From RGIG4140 sp045532865 (GTDB taxonomy: Bacteria > Pseudomonadota > Alphaproteobacteria > CAAHEQ01 > UBA3637): a stretch of DNA of 14,282 nt. Where the stretch lies: the NCBI GenBank assembly GCA_045532865.1, contig JAZSGT010000051.1:1-14282 (forward strand), read 5' to 3'. The stretch's first letter is position 1. Each line of letters starts with the position of its first letter. Below are positions 7,330 to 12,934 of the stretch, piece after piece. A model generated the notes under the pieces. The model was not told where the DNA came from and made no database searches. It worked only from the letters and a program-made list of their open reading frames with translations. The translations under genes were made by a program, and so were the position numbers.

Positions 7330-7542
7330 AACCTCAACACCCCCTCTCACACTCACAGCTTGCAGATAACCTGCCACTGCCACTGCACACGCAGACACAC
7401 TCACCCCGCACGCCTGCCCCATACGCACCCGAACACAACCTGAGGTTGCACCCCACACGCCACGAGTCAGCTCCTACAACCAAAGGTTGCACCCCACACG
7501 CCACGAGCCTTACCCTCTTGTTTCCACAACCCTAGGTTGTGG
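7330..7542. repeat. C/A-rich intergenic region with repeated CAACC/GGTTG hairpins
   Basis: The plus strand is C/A-rich. Three small hairpins share one design: CAACC TGA GGTTG (7436-7448), CAACC AAA GGTTG (7477-7489) and CCACAACC CTA GGTTGTGG (7524-7542), the last a perfect 8-bp stem. A 23-bp direct repeat follows the first two hairpins (7444-7466 and 7485-7507, 41-bp period). Composition and hairpins resemble those at 115-131 and 402-418. The region lies between two divergent genes and just upstream of the muramidase gene; I found no convincing promoter for that gene, so these hairpins could be operators, transcript hairpins or mobile repeats. Confidence 0.7.
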
Positions 7543-7581
7543 CACTTAATCTTAACAATGAACCAAGAAAGGAATTTTTTT

Positions 7582-9087
7582 ATGTCAAATTACAATTTTT
7601 CATATTTAACAACCAGAGAACTTTTAGAAAAAGCCTTGAACGGCGAGCTACCCATTCCACGAAATAACCCAAAGTTTGGGGAATCCAAGTACTTCTTTAT
7701 GAAAACAGGGGACGACCCTTATGCGTCCATCAATGATGCAGAGGTTTTTGATGTCCCAGATGATGAGGACCCCTTTGTGTTTAGGGATAATGGGTATCAA
7801 TCCAGTGCGTTAAATTCAAATTCACTTAGCTCAACGATTGATACCCCTTCGCTTTCAACAAGTTCATTAAACACGTCTTGGGATTCAAATAGGCTTACTA
7901 ATTCTTTGGAAACAGATTCTTTTTCAAACACTTTTTCTCAATCAAACACCTCTATGCCGGATATCGCTCCAAATGAAAGTGTTATGGATTATTTGAGGAA
8001 ATTGTTCCCTTTGGAAAGCTCAAACGACACAGAGCAACCTATTGAAAATAATGCTTTTTCAATCTCACCAACCACCCCTTACAACACCATGCGTGAACAA
8101 CTTATAACCCCTTTACAGCAAAATGTGATTGATTCTAGCAATTCTCTATTTTCCTCAAAAACAGCCTTTGCTCAGACAGAGACTCAACCAGATGGAAATT
8201 TAGAAACTGAGATTAGACTTCCAACCAATGAAGAATTAAATCCAGTATTATCAAGACATTTTAAAGCTCTAGGTGAATATGAGGGCACAAAAGAAAAAAT
8301 CTATTTTGATGAAGGTGGCCTTGCAACTGTTGGTAAAGGAACACGTATTACACCCGAACGCATTCGGTCAGGTTTTTTTGATGGTTATGTTGTTCCAGAA
8401 GATAGAGAAAAATTCATTACTGCTCTTGAGTTAACAGAGCAATCATTCAAAAATGGACTGATAAATAAATATCCTACCTATACTAATCAAATAGAGCTCT
8501 TTGATAGAATATCAAAGGGTAAACCTGTTGAAAACCTAAATTTAAATGGTGCTGAATTAGGCGCAATTAGTCATCTTTTTTCTTATACAGCTTTACCAGA
8601 ACAAATGGATCAATTTGTTCAAAAATTTTATGAAGAAGAAGGATATGACAGGTTGAGAAACTTTTTGAACTTCAAAAAAATCAACTATAATGATCTTCCA
8701 ATGGGTATGCAAGAAATTTTGCTTGATATTTCTTATAATCCAGGAAAATCAAGCCCAATGTACATTAAAGAAAATGTCGATGGTACAGTTAGCGAAAGGT
8801 CTTCTTGGAACAAATTAGGCGACCATTTGGCCAACAAGGAATACTATAAAGCACTTTCTGAAATTTTCAGAAATGTACAAGATTCACGCAACAATTATCT
8901 TTTTTTACGTGGTATGCAAGATTTTGGATATTTAAAAGATGAAGATCTTATAAAGATAGTAGATCAACTTACAAGGGAACAGTTAGCTGCAAAAAGATCT
9001 GGAAAAAGCTATCTAAAACGGGTTAATAAAAATAATTATCCAATTTACCAAAAGCGCTATAATCTACCTCTTATTGGTCCATTCTAG
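7582..9087 (+). CDS. T4-lysozyme/pesticin-like muramidase with low-complexity N-terminus
   Basis: The C-terminal domain (about 222-500 of 501 residues) has the catalytic pattern of glycoside hydrolase 24: Glu234 (EYEGTKEK), Asp243 (YFDEGG) and Thr249 (LATVGKGT). The spacings of 9 and 6 equal those of T4 lysozyme Glu11, Asp20 and Thr26. MQEILLDISYNPG at about 376-388 fits the conserved late helix of the family. It would cut the glycan strands of peptidoglycan. Residues 1-65 are moderately acidic, and 66-200 are rich in Ser, Asn and Thr (SLSTSSLNTS), a likely disordered linker. There is no signal peptide, holin or spanin. I chose ATG 7582 because AAAGGA lies 8 nt upstream; a TTG at 7537 and an ATG at 7558 have no ribosome site. 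No phage genes are near. A secreted antibacterial or cell-wall-remodelling enzyme is inferred. Confidence 0.8.
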   Translation: MSNYNFSYLTTRELLEKALNGELPIPRNNPKFGESKYFFMKTGDDPYASINDAEVFDVPDDEDPFVFRDNGYQSSALNSNSLSSTIDTPSLSTSSLNTSWDSNRLTNSLETDSFSNTFSQSNTSMPDIAPNESVMDYLRKLFPLESSNDTEQPIENNAFSISPTTPYNTMREQLITPLQQNVIDSSNSLFSSKTAFAQTETQPDGNLETEIRLPTNEELNPVLSRHFKALGEYEGTKEKIYFDEGGLATVGKGTRITPERIRSGFFDGYVVPEDREKFITALELTEQSFKNGLINKYPTYTNQIELFDRISKGKPVENLNLNGAELGAISHLFSYTALPEQMDQFVQKFYEEEGYDRLRNFLNFKKINYNDLPMGMQEILLDISYNPGKSSPMYIKENVDGTVSERSSWNKLGDHLANKEYYKALSEIFRNVQDSRNNYLFLRGMQDFGYLKDEDLIKIVDQLTREQLAAKRSGKSYLKRVNKNNYPIYQKRYNLPLIGPF

Positions 9088-9094
9088 TATTACC

Positions 9095-9129
9095 TTCCCC
9101 AAGCTAAGGTTTTCCCTTAGCTTGGGGAA
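9095..9129. terminator. Bidirectional terminator between convergent genes
   Basis: TTCCCCAAGCTAAGG (9095-9109) and CCTTAGCTTGGGGAA (9115-9129) form a perfect 15-bp stem with a 5-nt loop. It sits 8 nt after the muramidase stop and 3 nt before the stop of the facing gene. The T-tract is short (AAAATTT), but stem strength and place support a shared terminator. Confidence 0.8.
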
Positions 9130-9132
9130 AAT

Positions 9133-9666
9133 TTAATCCATCCCATAAGAGCCAAATTGCCCTGTTGAATAAAATTTTATTTTTTCAGGGTTAGCATTTT
9201 TCACTTTTGAATTAAATGTGCGCATTGATATAATGCCAGCTCCATCTAAATCAGTATTTTTAAATTCGAAAAATCTATATTCATCATAAAAGGAACATCG
9301 CATAAGCGTGTAAGAAATTTTATCTTCAACACAATCACAATTTTTATAAACTGGCTGAATACTGTCTTTTTCAAGATAATATTTGTAATGTTCAGAAAAA
9401 ACCTTGTCTTTCGTTACAACAAAGTAAGTTTTTCTATCTGAATTAGATAATCCAAGCAAAACCCCATTGAGAGCTGGTTGTTTAAACTTAAAAGACGTAT
9501 CAATATTATTGTCTTTTACAAGTTTTTTATAAAATTTTTGAACATAGGCAAAATCTTCAAAAACTTCAACCTCTGGGTCAAATCCATCTGCTTTCACCGT
9601 CAAACTCAAGCCAAAGGATAGCCCTAAAATCACCCCACTTAAAAACAGATGTTTTAAACCTTTCAT
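9133..9666 (-). CDS. Secreted protein of unknown function
   Basis: I do not recognise this 177-residue protein. It starts with a clear signal peptide (MKGLKHLFLSGVILGLSFGL..., Ala-type cleavage near residue 26), so it is periplasmic or secreted. The mature part is mixed alpha/beta, rich in Tyr, Phe and Lys, with three cysteines (110, 112, 124) around KNCDCVEDK and LMRCSF that could form a disulfide. No lipobox is present. GGAGGT is placed 5 nt before the ATG. It converges on the muramidase gene with a shared terminator. By position it could be a partner or immunity protein for the muramidase (periplasmic lysozyme inhibitors are small exported proteins with disulfides), but there is no sequence evidence for that. 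Confidence 0.75.
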   Translation of the reverse strand: MKGLKHLFLSGVILGLSFGLSLTVKADGFDPEVEVFEDFAYVQKFYKKLVKDNNIDTSFKFKQPALNGVLLGLSNSDRKTYFVVTKDKVFSEHYKYYLEKDSIQPVYKNCDCVEDKISYTLMRCSFYDEYRFFEFKNTDLDGAGIISMRTFNSKVKNANPEKIKFYSTGQFGSYGMD

Positions 9667-9687
9667 TCCTCACCTCCATCGTTTTTT

Positions 9688-9716
9688 TATCTAGCTGATT
9701 ATCTCTCATCTGTCAA
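9688..9716 (-). promoter_or_regulatory. Possible promoter of the secreted-protein gene
   Basis: On the minus strand a perfect TTGACA (9716-9711) is followed after 17 bp by TAGATA (9693-9688). An alternative is GATAAT at 9703-9698 with TTCAAA 17 bp upstream. Both lie within 60 bp of the start codon. Confidence 0.4.
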
Positions 9717-9745
9717 GCACTTTGAATTACCTCTAGGCCGTCAGT

Positions 9746-10195
9746 TTAAAAAGCCCAACTGATAGTAAGTTAAAAATCTGCTTTTAAGGGCAACCTAGGG
9801 ACACTTGCGCCTCCCTCGAGTACGCCAGCCGATGTACACGTCAGTCGGCGAAGTATCGCCTATCTTACGCCTTAAAATCATTTTTTAACCCATCACATAA
9901 AGCTGGGTTTCTTTTTTTAACCCATCACTTGAGACCGAGGTTAAAATATGTACGGACAAAAGAGCGTCAGCACAAAAGAAACCTCTTGCCTGTGGTATAC
10001 GTTAAGAGCAAGGGATAAAGAGCAAAATAGAGGGTAAATCGTCAAGCGAAGTGTACAAGCAAAAGCGCTTTCGTGCGAGAGTACTCGAGTTTGGCGATTT
10101 GCCCCTAGGTTGCCTTTAGGCTGTCAGCTCTTAACGCACAGGCGTTCGTGTTTAAACAAGTCAGCTCTTAACTTACAGTCCGTCGGGCCTTTTAA
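9746..10195. repeat. Nested palindromic intergenic element C (about 450 bp)
   Basis: The left end is TTAAAAAGCCCAACTG, the right end on the other strand TTAAAAGGCCCGACGG; both run on into TAGTAAGTTAA / TGTAAGTTAA, a terminal inverted repeat. The left half matches element B, plus a 32-bp insertion ending in a repeat of TTAACCCATCAC. Then come GTACGGACAAAAGAGCG (9950-9966), AACCTCTTGCCTGTGGTATAC (about 9980-10000), the long hairpin 10001-10135, and a second, inner copy of the element end (10127-10157, GCTCTTAACGCACAGGCG). Together with the outer end this gives two end sequences in tandem. No coding sequence of its own. Confidence 0.88.
10001..10135. repeat. Long hairpin module, element C copy
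   Basis: Outer arms GTTAAGAGC (10001-10009)/GCTCTTAAC (10127-10135). Inner stem GGGTAAATCG (10032-10041) pairs with CGATTTGCCC (10095-10104) with one G-U pair, followed by CAAGCGAAGTGTAC opposite GTACTCGAGTTTG. The tip carries AAGCGCTTT. Compared with the element A copy, the inner stem has C-G where A has T-A. Confidence 0.8.
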
Positions 10196-10355
10196 TCAAA
10201 TCCCAACCCTCCAAGCAATGCAAAACAAGGCAAGACACAGCCACCAAAATAAACAAAATCAAGAAAAAACTGGGTCGGTAATAGGAGTAAAAATGTGGTA
10301 CTCTTGCAAAGGATATATCTTCAAAAATGTCTTTTTTACGCCCCATGGAACACCC
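10196..10355. other. Intergenic stretch without a supported gene
   Basis: Between element C and the stop of the membrane coiled-coil gene I see an A/C-rich stretch and no strong terminator. A 34-codon frame starts at ATG 10293 with AGGAG 5 nt upstream and runs antisense into the end of the neighbouring gene, stopping at 10397. It has no other support. Confidence 0.4.
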
Positions 10356-10772
10356 TTATTTCAAATCCTTCAACATCAAAAGCAATTCTTCTTCTGACTG
10401 GCTAATTTCTGGCTCAACACCTGTTAAAGTAGAGTTTTTTTCCCCCTCAAACCCCACCTCTTTTATATAAGAAGATGTCATAGCCAACCTTTTGTCAATG
10501 GCATCTAAAAGAGTTACCAAATCTGTTTTTAATTTCAAAGCCTTGTTAGATTCATTCACCAACTCTTGACGCAACCGTTCTTGCGTGTTTTTAAGTTTCA
10601 AAAGCTCGTCTTTTGTTTTGTTTGAAACCTGTTGAAATTGCTCAATCAACCCAGCCAACAAACGCGTATTTTCTTTTGTTGAAGATAAACGATGATCCAA
10701 CACAATGGCATACACAATTGCAATAAACAACAGTGTTACCAACAAAACATCTAACCCCAGTGTTAAAGACAT
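10356..10772 (-). CDS. Membrane-anchored coiled-coil protein (DUF6468-like)
   Basis: This 138-residue protein has one N-terminal membrane segment (residues 5-26, LGLDVLLVTLLFIAIVYAIVL) followed by a long helical coiled-coil stretch (about 30-100, with STKENTRLLAGLIEQFQQVSNKTKDELLKLKNTQERL) and a Glu-rich tail. This layout fits a small alphaproteobacterial family that I recall as DUF6468, often found near flagellar genes; that link is memory and no flagellar gene is in the window. It follows the DUF4167 gene by 21 bp on the same strand, so the two are probably co-transcribed. A G-rich ribosome site (AGGGGGG) precedes the ATG. The function is unknown. Confidence 0.65.
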   Translation of the reverse strand: MSLTLGLDVLLVTLLFIAIVYAIVLDHRLSSTKENTRLLAGLIEQFQQVSNKTKDELLKLKNTQERLRQELVNESNKALKLKTDLVTLLDAIDKRLAMTSSYIKEVGFEGEKNSTLTGVEPEISQSEEELLLMLKDLK

Positions 10773-10793
10773 TTTTACCCCCCTATCAAGTGG

Positions 10794-11516
10794 TTATTCT
10801 TCACCCTCTTTGACTTGTTCATGAGGTTTTTCTTGCAAAGAACTTGCTGCCATTTGCGCCCCTTGATCAACCTCTTTTACCCTGCGTTTTACTTTCACAA
10901 TCTGAGGCTTTGGCTTGTTTGGGGTTTTAGAAGACTTTTCTTCTCCCCCAGCTTTTGGCGCTGATTTTTCTTCTCCCCCAGCTTTTGACTCAGATTTTTC
11001 TTTGCTTTCAGCCTGTTCTTCAACCTTTGGCTCAGCAAAAGCTGGTTTTTTTTCATCCCGAGCTTTTTCAACCACACCATCCAAAGCTGTTTCCACCTTT
11101 TCCCCTTCATTCAAATCATCCTTACCCTCAGGCATTTGAATTTCAGGCAACTCGTCTTGCGTTTCAACTTCTTTTGCCTCTGGCAATTGAATTTCAGGCA
11201 ATTCATCCACACTTTCAACCTCTCGTTGACGGGGTTGATTGTTTTGATTTCCCCGTTGTTCATTTTGAATGGCTTGATTTTGCAACCGAATGTAATGGTC
11301 AGCAAATTGCATACATGTTTGTGCCAACACAATATCATTTTGCATCAAAGCATCTTTTGCCCCTGCTTGATACTTTTCAACCAATTGAAGGGCTGTTCCC
11401 CTCAATTTACCACAAGGACCTGAACTGTCAAACACTGTGTTTCTTGTAATTTGTTTTTGCTGATTGCGATTGTTAAATCGTCCATTATTAAACCGTTTTT
11501 TTTGATTTTGTTTCAT
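10794..11516 (-). CDS. DUF4167 domain protein
   Basis: Residues 26-82 of this 240-residue protein match the alphaproteobacterial DUF4167 domain: TVFDSSGPCGKLRGTA, then EKYQAGAKDALMQNDIVLAQTCMQFADHYIR, a helical pair typical of the family. The first 25 residues are basic and Asn/Arg/Gln-rich (KKRFNNGRFNNRNQQK), as expected of a nucleic-acid-binding tail; RNA binding is proposed for the family in general and not shown here. Residues 95-240 are low-complexity, acidic then basic, with internal repeats: DELPEIQxPE at about 104 and 121, KAGGEEKS at 178 and 188. The DNA repeats match (51-bp and 30-bp periods), so the tail varies by slippage or unequal exchange. GAGGG lies before the ATG. It is probably first gene of an operon with the downstream membrane protein gene. 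Confidence 0.85.
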   Translation of the reverse strand: MKQNQKKRFNNGRFNNRNQQKQITRNTVFDSSGPCGKLRGTALQLVEKYQAGAKDALMQNDIVLAQTCMQFADHYIRLQNQAIQNEQRGNQNNQPRQREVESVDELPEIQLPEAKEVETQDELPEIQMPEGKDDLNEGEKVETALDGVVEKARDEKKPAFAEPKVEEQAESKEKSESKAGGEEKSAPKAGGEEKSSKTPNKPKPQIVKVKRRVKEVDQGAQMAASSLQEKPHEQVKEGEE

Positions 11517-11548
11517 ATGCCCTCAAAAATCTGATTGTTATAAAAATC

Positions 11549-11600
11549 TTCAAAACACATACATAAAACCTTTAAAAAAAACTTAGCGAAGTGTTTTGAA
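11549..11600. promoter_or_regulatory. 10-bp inverted repeat upstream of the DUF4167 gene
   Basis: TTCAAAACAC (11549-11558) and GTGTTTTGAA (11591-11600) are perfect inverted copies separated by 32 bp. They lie between the preceding terminator and the DUF4167 start codon at 11516. They could be a leader hairpin or a pair of regulator half-sites. I found no good -35/-10 pair here. Confidence 0.45.
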
Positions 11601-11601
11601 C

Positions 11602-11640
11602 AAAAAAAATAAAGCCACCTATTTTTCGAGATGGCTTTAT
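11602..11640 (-). terminator. Intrinsic terminator after the P/Q/V-rich secreted-protein gene
   Basis: ATAAAGCCA (11609-11617) and TGGCTTTAT (11632-11640) form a perfect 9-bp stem. On the minus strand it is followed by a run of eight U (from the A-run 11602-11609). It lies 42 bp after the stop at 11682. Confidence 0.85.
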
Positions 11641-11681
11641 CATATCAAAATTTTTCACTCATAGCAAGCAAAAAAAGTTTT

Positions 11682-12506
11682 TTATCTGCAATTTCCTGTT
11701 GTGCAAGGTGGCAACACTTGACCAGCAGGTGCATCCACAACAATTTGTTGTTGTTGCACATAAGATGGTTGTTGTTGCATACGCACAGCTTGTTGACGAA
11801 TGTAAGCAGGGGCACGTTGCACCATCACAGGTTGGTTCACAACAACTGGTTTTTGCACAACAACAGGTTGCTCAACCACAACAGGTTGACGCACAGTTAC
11901 TTCGCGGTTCACTGTTACAGGATATTCAATTGAAACAGGATATTGGCGAACAACTGGATATTGTACTTTTACAGGAGCTTGCTTGTATTCAATGCTTGAG
12001 ATTTTTGATGGACAATTTGCCCCACCACAAGCCACATTGTTTGGAACTGGTTGTGGCTGATAAGCTGCTGCTGGAATAACAGCGCCTGCGTTTTGAGGAA
12101 CAACAACTTGCCCTTGAATTTGATGCGCAGGAGCTTGAACCACTTGTGGCGCTTGAGGCATTGCATAAGCTGGTGCTTGAACAGGAGCTACCCCTTGTGG
12201 CAATTGATAACGTTGAGCCACAGGAGCTTGAACTGGCACAACAGCATTCACTGGCATGACATAGCTTGGTTGAGATGGTTGAACCGGAGCTGAAGCTTGA
12301 GCTGCTTGAGGCACACCATAACGTTTAACACTTGTTTTAACAGAATTATCAATTTCATCCAATGGGGTATACCCATCCATGATAATTTCATTATCTTTTG
12401 TATAAGTTGTTTCTGTTCTTGAAACAACAGGACCTTGTGCCAAAGCATCAAAGCACATTAAACCTGCGCCGGCAAATAAAATAAGTGAAAAGGCTGTTTT
12501 GTTCAT
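11682..12506 (-). CDS. Secreted Pro/Gln/Val-rich protein with two C-x4-C pairs
   Basis: A signal peptide (MNKTAFSLILFAGAGLMCFDALA, cleavage after 23) leads into a low-complexity mature chain of about 250 residues. The middle (70-158) is Pro/Gln/Ala/Val-rich (PVQAPVAQRYQLPQG). Residues 180-232 consist of Val-Pro repeats of the type QPVVVxx (VEQPVVVQKPVVVNQPVMV), then Gln-rich sequence. Two similar cysteine pairs, CGGANC (160-165) and CTTGNC (268-273, at the end), suggest disulfides or cross-links. I do not recognise the family. The composition suits an extended periplasmic or surface protein. A strong ribosome site (GGAGG) precedes the ATG, a terminator follows, and the gene is thus a single unit. 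Confidence 0.75.
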   Translation of the reverse strand: MNKTAFSLILFAGAGLMCFDALAQGPVVSRTETTYTKDNEIIMDGYTPLDEIDNSVKTSVKRYGVPQAAQASAPVQPSQPSYVMPVNAVVPVQAPVAQRYQLPQGVAPVQAPAYAMPQAPQVVQAPAHQIQGQVVVPQNAGAVIPAAAYQPQPVPNNVACGGANCPSKISSIEYKQAPVKVQYPVVRQYPVSIEYPVTVNREVTVRQPVVVEQPVVVQKPVVVNQPVMVQRAPAYIRQQAVRMQQQPSYVQQQQIVVDAPAGQVLPPCTTGNCR

Positions 12507-12538
12507 AAATAAGTTCCTCCAAAAAGAATTGCACTTTA

Positions 12539-12567
12539 AATTTACTCGATAATGAACTAAAAATCAA
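12539..12567 (-). promoter_or_regulatory. Possible promoter of the P/Q/V-rich secreted-protein gene
   Basis: On the minus strand TTGATT (12567-12562), 17-bp spacer, TAAATT (12544-12539). It starts right after the gapR stop codon and leaves a leader of about 25 nt. Confidence 0.4.
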
Positions 12568-12570
12568 GCA

Positions 12571-12828
12571 TTATTCGGCAATACCTAAAAGTTTTTTATA
12601 CTCTTCGCGCAAAAACTCAGTTTCAGCACGATCTGCTGGGGTCATTTTGCGCAATCTTAAAATTTGACGCATCACTTTCACATCAAAACCATTTCCTTTT
12701 GCTTCAGCAAAAATTTCACGCATATCAGCGCCCAATTCCTTGCGTTCTTCTTCAATGCGTTCAATACGTTCAATATAAGAAGCTAACTTGCCCCCATCAG
12801 ATGTAACAGTTGTGATTGTATCAGACAT
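12571..12828 (-). CDS. gapR: GapR-family DNA-binding protein (DUF2312)
   Basis: GapR is a small nucleoid-associated protein of Alphaproteobacteria that binds AT-rich and overtwisted DNA and aids replication and chromosome organisation, as known from Caulobacter. This 85-residue protein matches the family along its whole length: GGKLASYIERIERIEEERKEL, then ADMREIFAEAKGNGFDVKVMRQILRLRKM, then a last helix EFLREEYKKLLG. Both length and three-helix layout fit the Caulobacter protein (about 89 residues). AAAGGAAA lies a few bases before the ATG. It follows trcR on the same strand, but a terminator-like hairpin stands between, so gapR probably has at least partly separate transcription. Confidence 0.9.
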   Translation of the reverse strand: MSDTITTVTSDGGKLASYIERIERIEEERKELGADMREIFAEAKGNGFDVKVMRQILRLRKMTPADRAETEFLREEYKKLLGIAE

Positions 12829-12857
12829 TTTATTTTCCTTTCCCTATTTTTTAATTT

Positions 12858-12914
12858 AAAAAAAGCGTGATTTTCTTAAACCCACCCAAATTTTTCAGTC
12901 TAAAAAAATCACGC
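12858..12914 (-). terminator. Terminator between trcR and gapR
   Basis: GCGTGATTTT (12865-12874) and AAAATCACGC (12905-12914) form a perfect 10-bp stem with a 30-nt loop. On the minus strand a U-run from the A-run at 12858-12864 follows. It lies 20 bp after the trcR stop. The large loop makes it less certain than the others. Confidence 0.65.
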
Positions 12915-12934
12915 CATGAGTTGTTTTTCCCCTT

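Noticed and set aside
7537..7581. Earlier TTG start for the muramidase gene
   Set aside because: The TTG lies within the perfect hairpin at 7524-7542 and lacks a ribosome site; ATG 7582 has AAAGGA at ideal spacing.
7582..9666. Prophage lysis module
   Set aside because: Only a lysozyme-type domain is present; there is no holin, spanin, integrase, capsid or tail gene nearby.
10293..10397. Small plus-strand ORF of 34 codons with AGGAG before its ATG
   Set aside because: It overlaps the neighbouring gene's 3' end in antisense, has no visible promoter and no recognisable features; a ribosome-site-like match alone is weak.
10915..11449. Long reading frames opposite the DUF4167 gene
   Set aside because: They mirror its low-complexity tail on the other strand; the DUF4167 match fixes the coding strand.
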